Shown here piece after piece: positions 1 to 7,595 of a stretch of DNA of 32,603 nt (positions are counted from its first letter, which is position 1; the number at the start of each line of letters is the position of its first letter). The stretch is taken from NCBI GenBank assembly GCA_002083435.1, contig LWDJ01000001.1:1-32603 (forward strand), in the 5' to 3' direction. The notes under the pieces are model-generated. The model saw only the letters and a list, made by a program, of their open reading frames with translations, made no database searches and had not been told where the DNA came from. The translations under genes were made by a program, and so were the position numbers. Origin of the DNA: Proteobacteria bacterium SG_bin6 (GTDB lineage Bacteria; Pseudomonadota; Alphaproteobacteria; Sphingomonadales; Sphingomonadaceae).

Positions 1-2
1 GC

Positions 3-1595
3 CTGCGCGCCGCCGCGGCCCGCACCGCCGCCACCCGCTCGGCGCGCATCGCGCCGCTGCCCGCGGGCGCCGAACGGCCGACCCGGGAAGTGCTGCTCTC
101 GATCGGCGAGGGCGAGCTCATCACCCTGCCGGCGGCGGTCGCCGATGTCTGGGTGTCGGCGCCGAACATCGCCGACGTCTATGTCCGCGACCCGCGCCAC
201 ATCAACCTGTTCGGTATCGCCCTTGGCGAAGCGACCGTGTTCGCGACCGACAAGAGCGGCCAGGTGATCTATTCGACGCGGGTGCGCGTCGCGCAGAACA
301 TCACTGCGCTCGATCAGATGTTGCGCGCGGCGCTGCCGGGGGCGAACATCACCGTCACCACCGCCGGCCAGCTCGCGGTGTTGAACGGCACGGTCGCCTC
401 GCCCGACGACATCGCTCAGGCGCAAGCGCTGGTCACCGCCGCGCTCAACCCGGGGGTCGATCCCAACGCCCCCGGCGCGCAGCTCAAATTCGCGGTGATC
501 AACCGGCTGAAGACGGCGACGCCGCTGCAAGTGAATCTGCAGGTGAAGTTCGCCGAGGTCAGCCGCAGCTTCGTCAAGAATATCGGCGTCAACCTGCAGA
601 ACCGCGACAACGGCAATGGCTTCACCTTCGGTATCAGCCAGGGGCGCCAGGGCGTGATCGGCACGGTGCCGGGCGTGCCCGGACAAGCGGGTGGCGCGGT
701 GGACACCAATGGCCGCGTGCCGGGGCAGAGTTTCTTCAACTTCCCCAGCGCGGTCGCCAATGGCACGACGCTGGGCGCCGCGGGTCGCTTCCTGGGGATG
801 GACTTCCTCAGCTCGCTCGATCTCGCCGAACGCAACGGCCAGGTGACGACGCTCGCCGAGCCCAACCTCACCGTGCTTTCGGGCGAAACCGGCAGCTTCC
901 TGGCGGGCGGCGAAATTCCGATCCCGATCAGCCAGGGGCTGGGCGCGGTGTCGGTCGAATATAAGCAATATGGCATCAGCCTGTCCTACACGCCGACGGT
1001 GCTGGCCGATGGCCGGATCAGCCTGCGCGTGCGCCCCGAAGTGTCGCAGTTGACGGGCAATGGCGCGGTGCAGATCAACGGCACCACGATCCCGGCGCTT
1101 TCCACCCGCCGGGCGGAGACGACGCTGGAGCTTGGCTCGGGCCAGAGCTTCATGATCGCGGGGCTGTTGCAGAACAACCACAACAACTCGATCGATCAGG
1201 CACCGGGCCTGGGCGACGTGCCGGTGCTCGGCGCGCTGTTCCGCTCCAATTCGTTCCAGCGCCAGGAAACCGAGCTGGTGATCGTGATCACGCCCTATCT
1301 GGTGAAGCCGGTGAACGCCGGCGACATCGCGCTGCCGACCGACGGCTACAAGGCGCCGACCGATCTCGGCCGCGTGTTCCTGGGCGAACTCGGCAAGGGC
1401 ACCAATGGCGGCGCCCGTCCGAAGCCGAGCGTCGCCGTGCCCGAAGGCGCGGCTCCCTCGGTCGGCGCGCTCGACACGCCGCCCGCCCCGGCCCCTGCTC
1501 CGGCCAAGCCGGCGCGGGCGGGGCGCGAGGAAAAGGCGCTGCCCGCCGATCCGCGTAAAACGTCCGGCGCCGCGCCGGGCTTCAGCCTGCAATGA
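3..1595 (+). CDS. cpaC: Flp/Tad pilus secretin CpaC (RcpA), 5' end outside window
   Basis: Outer-membrane secretin subunit through which the Flp pilus leaves the cell. The reading frame is open to the left edge of the window, so the signal peptide and true start lie upstream; an internal GTG at 90 is probably not the start. The visible part begins with the pilus N-terminal domain (LSIGEGELITLPAAV, then a VSAPNIADVYV stretch), followed by a BON-like segment and the secretin core from about codon 170. Signature pieces of the secretin core are LAEPNLTVLSGETGSFLAGG, VRPEVSQL and the C-terminal TELVIVITPYLVKPV. The tail is Pro/Ala-rich. The stop TGA overlaps the ATG of cpaD (ATGA), which implies translational coupling within one operon. 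Family assignment is secure; the exact N-terminus cannot be seen. Confidence 0.93.
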   Translation: MRAAAARTAATRSARIAPLPAGAERPTREVLLSIGEGELITLPAAVADVWVSAPNIADVYVRDPRHINLFGIALGEATVFATDKSGQVIYSTRVRVAQNITALDQMLRAALPGANITVTTAGQLAVLNGTVASPDDIAQAQALVTAALNPGVDPNAPGAQLKFAVINRLKTATPLQVNLQVKFAEVSRSFVKNIGVNLQNRDNGNGFTFGISQGRQGVIGTVPGVPGQAGGAVDTNGRVPGQSFFNFPSAVANGTTLGAAGRFLGMDFLSSLDLAERNGQVTTLAEPNLTVLSGETGSFLAGGEIPIPISQGLGAVSVEYKQYGISLSYTPTVLADGRISLRVRPEVSQLTGNGAVQINGTTIPALSTRRAETTLELGSGQSFMIAGLLQNNHNNSIDQAPGLGDVPVLGALFRSNSFQRQETELVIVITPYLVKPVNAGDIALPTDGYKAPTDLGRVFLGELGKGTNGGARPKPSVAVPEGAAPSVGALDTPPAPAPAPAKPARAGREEKALPADPRKTSGAAPGFSLQ

Positions 1596-2239
1596 TCCGG
1601 AGAATGCGCCCGATGAAACTGCGTCCGCTGCTCGCCCTCGCCGTGCCGGTGCTCCTCGCCGCCTGCACAGGCACCCAGAATCGTGGGCTCGAATCGGTCC
1701 ATCAGCCGGTCGTCTCGCGCACCGATTACACGTTCGACGTGACCACCGGCGCGAGCGGCCTCGCCCCCGGCGAGGCGCAGCGCCTCGCCGGCTGGTTCGC
1801 CTCGCTGCGGCTGAGCTATGGTGATCGCGTGTCGATCGACGAAGCGGCGACCAGCGGTACGCGCGCGCAGGTGGCGGCGATCATCGCACCTTATGGCCTG
1901 ATCCTGAGCGACGCGACGCCGATCACCCAGGCGGCGACGGTTCCCGGCACGGTTCGCGTCATCGTCACCCGCTCGGTCGCGCGGGTACCGAACTGCCCCG
2001 ATTTCAGCCGCGTCCAATATCCCGAGTTCGAAGGCAATACGAGCTCGAACCACGGATGCGCGATCAACACCAATCTGGCGTCGATGGTCGCCCGGCCCGA
2101 AGACCTCGTGCTCGGTCAGGCGGGCAGCCCCACGACCGATCCGGTGACCGGCGCGCGGGCGGTGCAGACGCTGCGCAGCGCCGTGCCAACCGGCAAGGGC
2201 AATCAGGTAAAGGCCGAAAGCGCGCGAGGGGGGAACTGA
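1592..2239 (+). CDS. cpaD: Pilus assembly lipoprotein CpaD
   Basis: Predicted outer-membrane lipoprotein that assists the CpaC secretin in the Flp/Tad pilus machine. The 215-residue product begins with a basic region and a hydrophobic signal ending in a lipobox LLAAC, with the lipidated Cys at about residue 25. The body carries CpaD family features, including VSIDEAATSGTRAQV, the V(R)VIVTRSVARVPNCPDFS region and SSNHGCAINTNLASMVARPEDLV. The start ATG overlaps the cpaC stop; an alternative ATG seven codons downstream would give a more typical lipoprotein signal (MKLRPLLAL). The next gene, cpaE, begins 1 nt after the stop. Length and position fit the family. Confidence 0.9.
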   Translation: MIRRMRPMKLRPLLALAVPVLLAACTGTQNRGLESVHQPVVSRTDYTFDVTTGASGLAPGEAQRLAGWFASLRLSYGDRVSIDEAATSGTRAQVAAIIAPYGLILSDATPITQAATVPGTVRVIVTRSVARVPNCPDFSRVQYPEFEGNTSSNHGCAINTNLASMVARPEDLVLGQAGSPTTDPVTGARAVQTLRSAVPTGKGNQVKAESARGGN

Positions 2240-2240
2240 G

Positions 2241-3524
2241 ATGAATGCACCTTGGCGTCCTACCACGCGTGAACCCTTTATCGGCTTCGTCTGCGACGAG
2301 GCGACCGCCGAAACGATCCGCACGATCGCGGGCGAGCTCGGCTGGGCACCCGAAAAGGTGAACAAGGGCGGTCTGCGCAACGCCGTGCAGTCGCTCTCGG
2401 TCTCGTCGAGCCCGCAGATCCTGTTCGTCGATCTGTCGGAAAGCGGCGATCCGCTCAACGACATCAACGCGCTCGCCGAAGTGTGCGAGCCCGGCACGGT
2501 GGTGATCGCCGCCGGCCAGGTGAACGATGTGCGGCTGTACCGCGACCTGGTCGCGAGCGGCATCCAGGATTATCTGCTGAAGCCCCTGAGCCCCGATCTG
2601 CTGCGCGAGGCGTTCGCCACCGCGCAGGCGCTGCTCAACGCGCCCAAGCCGGTCGATGCCGGGGTCGAGCGGCCGCATTGCGGCATCGCCGTGATCGGCA
2701 CGCGCGGCGGGGTCGGCGCGTCGAGCGTCTCCGCCTCGCTCGCCTGGCTGCTGAGCGAGAAGCACTCGCGCACCACCGCGCTGCTCGATCTCGACGTGCA
2801 TTTCGGCACCGCCGCGCTCGCGCTCGATCTCGAGCCGGGTCGCGGCCTGACCGATGCGATCGAGAATCCCAGCCGCATCGACGGGCTGTTCATCGAACGC
2901 GCGATGGTGCGCGCGACCGAACGGCTCGCGATCCTGTCCGCCGAGGCGCCGATCAACGCCCCGCTGATCAGCGACGGCTCGGCCTTCTACCAGTTGCAGG
3001 AAGAGATGCGCGCCGCGTTCGAATGCACGATCACCGATCTGCCGCGCGCGATGCTCGTCAATCACCCGCATCTGATGAGCGAGGTGCAGGTGGCGGTGGT
3101 GGTGACCGAGCTGACCCTCGCCGCCGCGCGCGACACGATCCGCGTCCTCGCCTGGCTGAAGCAGAACGCCCCGCAGGCGCAGCCTTTCGTGGTGGCGAAC
3201 AAGGTCCATGCCAATGGCCTGGTCGAGATCAGCCGCAAGGATTTCGAGAATTCGATCGAGCGCAAGGCGGATCTGCTGATCCCGTTCGACCAGAAACTCG
3301 CCGCGCAGGCCGCCAAGGTCGGCAAGCCATTCGTCGAGGCGGGCAAGGGCAGCAAGACGATCGCGCCGCTCCCCGCCTTCGCCGCGCAGCTGCTGGCCGT
3401 GACCGACGGCGAGGACGCCGCCCCCGCCAAGGGCAAGGGTGGCAAGAAGGACAAGGGCGATGGCGGCAAATCTGGTGGGTCGCTGCTGGGCGGCTTGATG
3501 TCGCGCAAGTCCAAGGACGCCTGA
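2241..3524 (+). CDS. cpaE: Pilus assembly ATPase-like protein CpaE (TadZ)
   Basis: Localisation factor for Flp pilus assembly, of the TadZ/CpaE type. The 427-residue protein has an N-terminal atypical receiver domain (about 12-135) with an Asp in ILFVDLS (D64) and a Lys in YLLKPLS (K114), then a ParA/MinD-like domain from about residue 147. The P-loop reads GTRGGVGASS (153-162), with Ala in place of the usual catalytic-loop Lys, a deviation known in TadZ/CpaE proteins. ALLDLDVHFGTAAL is the Walker A' Asp region. The C-terminus is a Lys/Gly-rich tail followed by SLLGGLMSRKSKDA. It lies 1 nt after cpaD and 34 nt before tadB. The motor ATPase gene cpaF, usually next, is absent. Whether this protein hydrolyses ATP cannot be told from sequence. 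Confidence 0.92.
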   Translation: MNAPWRPTTREPFIGFVCDEATAETIRTIAGELGWAPEKVNKGGLRNAVQSLSVSSSPQILFVDLSESGDPLNDINALAEVCEPGTVVIAAGQVNDVRLYRDLVASGIQDYLLKPLSPDLLREAFATAQALLNAPKPVDAGVERPHCGIAVIGTRGGVGASSVSASLAWLLSEKHSRTTALLDLDVHFGTAALALDLEPGRGLTDAIENPSRIDGLFIERAMVRATERLAILSAEAPINAPLISDGSAFYQLQEEMRAAFECTITDLPRAMLVNHPHLMSEVQVAVVVTELTLAAARDTIRVLAWLKQNAPQAQPFVVANKVHANGLVEISRKDFENSIERKADLLIPFDQKLAAQAAKVGKPFVEAGKGSKTIAPLPAFAAQLLAVTDGEDAAPAKGKGGKKDKGDGGKSGGSLLGGLMSRKSKDA

Positions 3525-3529
3525 CCCCC

Positions 3530-3559
3530 ATGATCCGCCAGCCGCGCACGAGGTACTGA
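3530..3559 (+). other. 9-codon minicistron between cpaE and tadB
   Basis: An ATG six bases after the cpaE stop opens a frame of nine codons (MIRQPRTRY) whose TGA overlaps the tadB ATG (TGATG). Its last bases include the GAGG that serves as the tadB ribosome site. It could couple tadB translation to ribosomes leaving cpaE, or be what remains of a longer gene at the place where cpaF normally sits. Both are inference, and the frame may mean nothing. Confidence 0.25.
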
Positions 3560-4536
3560 TGTCGCCGATGATGATCATCGCCGCAGTGGTGCTGGGGCTG
3601 CTCGTCATCGGCGGCGGCACCCTGCTGATGATGCGCGGCGACAGTCCGGGCCGCGCGAAGACGCGGCGGCTGAAGGCGCTCACCCAGCGCCACGCCAACA
3701 CCGCCGCCGCTTCGGTCGAAGCGCAGTTGCGCCGAATCAAGACCAACAACGCCTCGCGGATCGACAAGGCGTTCTACAGCTTCCTGCCCAACCCGGCGAA
3801 GCTGCAGAAGCGGCTGTCGATGACCGGCGAAAGCTGGACCGTTGGCCAATATGGCTTGGTCGCCGCCGGTCTGTTCGCGACGGTCACCGTGGTGATGCTC
3901 GTCCTTGGGCTGCCGCTGCTGCTTGCAGCGTTGATCGGGCTGTTCGCCGGCGGTGGGTTGCCGCACCTGGCGGTCGGGATGACGATCAGTCGCCGGATCA
4001 AGAAGTTCACGGCGAAATTTCCCGATGCGATCGAACTGCTGGTGCGCGGCCTGCGCTCGGGCCTGCCGATCGCCGAGACGATGCAGGTGGTGGGCACCGA
4101 AGTGCCCGGGCCGGTCGGCGTGGAATTCCGCGCGATCACTGACAAGATGAAGATCGGCCGCACGATGGACGTGGCGCTACAGGAAACCGCCGATCGGCTG
4201 GGGACGCCCGAATTCCAGTTCTTCTGCATTACAATCGCGATCCAGCGCGAGACCGGCGGCAATCTGGCGGAAACGCTGTCGAACCTTGCCACGGTGCTGC
4301 GTGGTCGCGCGCAAATGAAGTTGAAGATCAAGGCGATGTCGTCGGAATCGAAAGCTTCGGCTTATATCGTCGGCTCGCTGCCGTTCATCGTCTTCGGCCT
4401 CGTCTGGATGGTGAACCGCGATTACCTGCTGCACTTCTTCACCGATCCGCGGCTGATGGTGGCGGGCGTCGGCGGCATGATCTGGATGGGTTTGGGGGGC
4501 TTCATCATGGCCAAGATGGTCAGTTTCGAGATTTAG
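3559..4536 (+). CDS. tadB: Flp pilus inner-membrane platform protein TadB (CpaG)
   Basis: Inner-membrane platform protein of the Flp/Tad pilus, type II secretion F family, which with TadC converts motor ATPase action into pilin extrusion. The 325-residue product has an N-terminal membrane segment (about 4-25), a basic cytoplasmic stretch, paired membrane segments at about 97-140, the T2SSF domain from about 154 (FPDAIELLVRGLRSGLPIAE) to 275 with the conserved QRETGGNLAETLSNLA, and two C-terminal membrane segments. The ATG is preceded by GAGG at good spacing. tadC follows after 3 nt. Assignment is firm from motifs, length and order. Confidence 0.92.
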   Translation: MSPMMIIAAVVLGLLVIGGGTLLMMRGDSPGRAKTRRLKALTQRHANTAAASVEAQLRRIKTNNASRIDKAFYSFLPNPAKLQKRLSMTGESWTVGQYGLVAAGLFATVTVVMLVLGLPLLLAALIGLFAGGGLPHLAVGMTISRRIKKFTAKFPDAIELLVRGLRSGLPIAETMQVVGTEVPGPVGVEFRAITDKMKIGRTMDVALQETADRLGTPEFQFFCITIAIQRETGGNLAETLSNLATVLRGRAQMKLKIKAMSSESKASAYIVGSLPFIVFGLVWMVNRDYLLHFFTDPRLMVAGVGGMIWMGLGGFIMAKMVSFEI

Positions 4537-4539
4537 CCG

Positions 4540-5556
4540 ATGCTTGCGACCCTTGCTCTTGGCACCGCCGCCTCACCCACCTTGATGGGGGTGAACGTCT
4601 ACTCGCTGGCGACGATGACGCTCGCGGCCTGCGCGCTCGCGATCCCGTTCGGCTTCTATCTGCGGCGCTTGCTCCACGATCCGATGGAGCGCCGGCTGAA
4701 GGCGCTGAACGACCGCCGCGAGCAGTTGAAGGCCGGCATCACCGCTTCAACCTCCAAACGCCGCGCCAGCCTGATCCGCCAGAACCAGACGACCGACATC
4801 ATCCGCACCATGCTGCAGTCGATGAAGGTGCTGCAGGACGAACAGGTCAAGACCGCGCAGCAAAAGCTGGTCCAGGCGGGCATCCGATCGAAGGAATATG
4901 GCGTCGCCGTGATCTTCGGCCGGCTGGTGCTGCCGATCGTGTTCGGCTCGCTGGCGCTATACCTGGTCTATGGCACCAGCATGTTCGCGGATTGGAGTCC
5001 GCTCAAGGCTTATGGCCTGGTCGCGGGCACGTTCATCCTGTCGTACAAGGCGCCCGACATCTATCTGGACAATCTTATCCAGAAGCGCAGCCACGCGATC
5101 CGCAAGGGGCTGCCCGACGCGCTCGACCTGCTGGTGATCTGCGCCGAGGCGGGCCTGACGGTGGACGCGGCCTTTGCCCGCGTCGCGCGCGAGCTGGGCA
5201 AGGCCTATCCCGAGCTGGGCGAGGAATTCACCCTCACCTCGATCGAGCTGGGCTTCCTCACCGATCGTCGTCAGGCGTTCGAGAATCTGGCGGGGCGGGT
5301 AAAGCTCGACGCGGTGAAGGGCGTCGTGACGACGATGATCCAGACCGAGAAATACGGCACCCCGCTCGCCAGCGCGCTGCGCGTGCTGTCGGCCGAATTC
5401 CGTAACGAACGCATGATGCGCGCCGAAGAAAAGGCCGCGCGCCTGCCGGCGATCATGACCGTGCCGCTGATCCTGTTCATTCTGCCGACGCTGTTCGTCG
5501 TCATTCTGGGTCCGGCGGCCTGTTCGATCGCCGATGCGTTCAGTCATGGGAATTAG
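4540..5556 (+). CDS. tadC: Flp pilus inner-membrane platform protein TadC (CpaH)
   Basis: Second T2SSF-type platform protein of the Flp/Tad pilus, acting with TadB in the inner membrane. The 338-residue protein starts with a membrane segment (about 20-42), then a charged cytoplasmic linker, a membrane pair at about 125-175, the T2SSF domain from about 190 (LPDALDLLVICAEAGLTVDAA) and a hydrophobic C-terminus. The QTEKYGTPLASALRVLSAEF stretch matches the conserved F-domain motif. It starts 3 nt after tadB. A TadD-like TPR gene, often next, is not present here; the following gene encodes an unrelated membrane-anchored protein 75 nt on. Confidence 0.92.
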   Translation: MLATLALGTAASPTLMGVNVYSLATMTLAACALAIPFGFYLRRLLHDPMERRLKALNDRREQLKAGITASTSKRRASLIRQNQTTDIIRTMLQSMKVLQDEQVKTAQQKLVQAGIRSKEYGVAVIFGRLVLPIVFGSLALYLVYGTSMFADWSPLKAYGLVAGTFILSYKAPDIYLDNLIQKRSHAIRKGLPDALDLLVICAEAGLTVDAAFARVARELGKAYPELGEEFTLTSIELGFLTDRRQAFENLAGRVKLDAVKGVVTTMIQTEKYGTPLASALRVLSAEFRNERMMRAEEKAARLPAIMTVPLILFILPTLFVVILGPAACSIADAFSHGN

Positions 5557-5640
5557 GCGGGAAAACGGCCCAAACGCGCGCTTGATTGCGGCAAGCGCGC
5601 GGATCACAACGAGTCGCATGGTTAGGCCCGGGTGAACGAG

Positions 5641-6294
5641 ATGACGCTGTCACCGCTGCTGCTGTTCGCGATCGTCGCGGCCGCCTTTCTGGGCGGGCTG
5701 GCGGCGGGCTATGCCGCCAATCTCAGCGGTCGCGTCTGGCGCCGGCGGTTCATCGTCGAGCGCGACTATTACGCCGCCTATCGCGACCAGAGCGAGACGC
5801 TGCTCGCCGAAAAGCTTCGCCGCATCGCGCGACTGGAGGGCGAACTCGCCGCGGCGCGCGGTGACGCGGACGTGCCGCTCCCGGCGGCGGTGATCGCCCC
5901 GCCCCCGCCCGAGCAGCCCCCCGCGCCCGAACCCGCCATCGTGGTCGCGGCGGAGCCGGCCGTGCAGGCCGAGCCGGTCGATGTGCCGGCACCGGCTGTC
6001 GAACCAGACCCCGCGGCCGAGCCGGTCGTCACCTTCATCCCGCCCACCGCGTCGACCGACACACCGGCGCCTGGCCTTGCCCCCTCGCCGCCGCTGACCC
6101 GGCTGCGCGGCATGACCCCGGCGCTCGCCGGCGATCTGGAGCGCCACGGCATCCGTACGCTTCGCGACATCGAAACGCTGAGCGGCGAGGACGAGATCGC
6201 GCTGGAGATCCGGCTCGAGCTGCCCGCCGGCTATATCGCGCGGCACCAGTGGCGGCTGCAGGCGGCGCTGCTCGACGACGCGGCGGCCGAGTGA
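5641..6294 (+). CDS. Membrane-anchored protein with HhH-like C-terminus, function unknown
   Basis: No named family is recognised. The product of about 217 residues has one N-terminal membrane segment (LSPLLLFAIVAAAFLGGLAA), a charged helix that may be a coiled coil (RDQSETLLAEKLRRIARLEG), a Pro/Ala/Glu-rich linker of about 80 residues, and a compact C-terminal domain starting LTRLRGMTPALAGDLERHGI. That start resembles the helix-hairpin-helix 'LTRIKGIGPKLA' modules found in other alphaproteobacterial proteins; the usual G-x-G turn is degenerate here (GMTPA). The start is uncertain: GTG at 5632 or ATG at 5641, neither with a strong ribosome site. It lies 84 nt after tadC on the same strand and converges with the permease gene, only 1 nt separating the stops. 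A link to the pilus is possible but unproven. Confidence 0.72.
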   Translation: MTLSPLLLFAIVAAAFLGGLAAGYAANLSGRVWRRRFIVERDYYAAYRDQSETLLAEKLRRIARLEGELAAARGDADVPLPAAVIAPPPPEQPPAPEPAIVVAAEPAVQAEPVDVPAPAVEPDPAAEPVVTFIPPTASTDTPAPGLAPSPPLTRLRGMTPALAGDLERHGIRTLRDIETLSGEDEIALEIRLELPAGYIARHQWRLQAALLDDAAAE

Positions 6295-6295
6295 G

Positions 6296-7558
6296 CTAAG
6301 CCGGGCGTGGGGCCGCGCGCGCGAGCGCCTGGAGCGCGACGCCGATGAACGCCGCCACCGCGACCGCCAGCCACGACGCGGGCTCGCTCATCGCCACCAA
6401 CGCCGCGCAGACCACGCCGCCGAGCACCGCCAAGGTCCAAGTCCCCCGCCCCCGATCGATCCGCGGCAGCGCGGCGATGCACACCGCATAGACGATCAGC
6501 CGCGAGGCAACCGTCATCATCGCGAGCACCGCGAACCCGCCGCTCAGCGCGAGCGCGACCAGCACCGTCATGGTGAAGACCGTGCCGTTGGTCGGCACGC
6601 CCCGCGCGTCGATCCGCCCGAACCACCCCGGCAACTGCCCCATCGCCGTGAGCGCGACCAGCCGGCGCGGCACCACCATCGCGCTGGTCGTGACATTGCC
6701 GAGGATCGAGGCGACCGCCGCCAGCACGATGAGCAAAATGCCCCCGACGCCGACCAGATGCGCGGCGAGCGTCGCCAGCGGCGCGCCGTCCGTCACCGCC
6801 GGATCGAAGGCGAGCAGGCCATAGGCGCCGCACAGCGCCGCGTAGAGCACCCCCACCGCCGGGAACACCAGCAGCAGCGCGCGGGGAAAATCGCGCCGCG
6901 GCGATCGCGCTTCGCCAGCACTCGTCAGCGCGACCTCGAACCCGACGAAAGCGAAGGCGGCCAGCGTTACCGCGCGGGGCAGCGACGGCTCGACGGGATG
7001 CGGCACCGCGCCCTGCGCCATCAGCGCGGCGGGCACCGCCAGCACGAGGAGCAGGATCAGCGGCGCGAGCTTGGCGAGCGAGGCCGCGCGCAGCACCGCA
7101 TCGCCGCGCGCGACCGGAGCATAGGCGATCGCGCCGACGACTCCCAGCAACAGCAAGACGAGCAACGCATGGCCGAGCGGCCCGGCGAGCGGCGCGGGCA
7201 GCAGCCGGGCGACATAGTCGGCGCACAAATTGCTGTTCGCCGCCGCCGAGGTCGCGCTGGACAGCGATTGCATCCAGCCGAGCTGGAACGCGGTCGACCG
7301 GCCAAAGGCGTCGCGCGCATAGCAGATCGGGCCGCCGGTCTCGTCATAGAGCGCGCTCAATCGCGCCATCAGCAGCACGATCGGCATCAGCGCGAGGCAC
7401 ACCGCGATCACGACGAGCGGCGCCATGCCACCCGCGAAGCGCGCCGCGCCGCCTGGCAGCGCGAAGATGCCGGCGCCGACGATGCCGTTGAACACCAGCG
7501 CCGCCAGTCCCCAAAATCCCACCGCGCGGACCATCGTGCCGGTGCTCGGTCGTGCCAT
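6296..7558 (-). CDS. APC-family amino acid permease
   Basis: Predicted inner-membrane transporter of the amino acid-polyamine-organocation superfamily, about 420 residues with around 12 membrane segments. The family signature GIVGAGIFALPGGAA lies in the first segment, and FAFVGFEVALTSAGEARSPRRD is the conserved TM6 and following loop. The frame is open for 64 codons upstream, but that part is Cys/Arg-rich and unlike protein; the ATG at 7558 is chosen because GGGGGAGAGGG lies just before it. Substrate cannot be inferred. It is the last gene of a same-strand run after the PepSY gene (37 nt gap), so it may share a transcript with the metal-uptake genes, although functional linkage is not obvious. 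Confidence 0.85.
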   Translation of the reverse strand: MARPSTGTMVRAVGFWGLAALVFNGIVGAGIFALPGGAARFAGGMAPLVVIAVCLALMPIVLLMARLSALYDETGGPICYARDAFGRSTAFQLGWMQSLSSATSAAANSNLCADYVARLLPAPLAGPLGHALLVLLLLGVVGAIAYAPVARGDAVLRAASLAKLAPLILLLVLAVPAALMAQGAVPHPVEPSLPRAVTLAAFAFVGFEVALTSAGEARSPRRDFPRALLLVFPAVGVLYAALCGAYGLLAFDPAVTDGAPLATLAAHLVGVGGILLIVLAAVASILGNVTTSAMVVPRRLVALTAMGQLPGWFGRIDARGVPTNGTVFTMTVLVALALSGGFAVLAMMTVASRLIVYAVCIAALPRIDRGRGTWTLAVLGGVVCAALVAMSEPASWLAVAVAAFIGVALQALARAAPRPA

Positions 7559-7595
7559 GCCCTCTCCCCCTCGCGCGTGGAGGAAGGCTAACCGA

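Noticed and set aside
2064..3767. Long open frame on the minus strand opposite cpaE and tadB
   Set aside because: It is Arg/Ala/Gly/His-rich, lacks any domain and lies opposite two well-supported genes; high GC produces such antisense frames.
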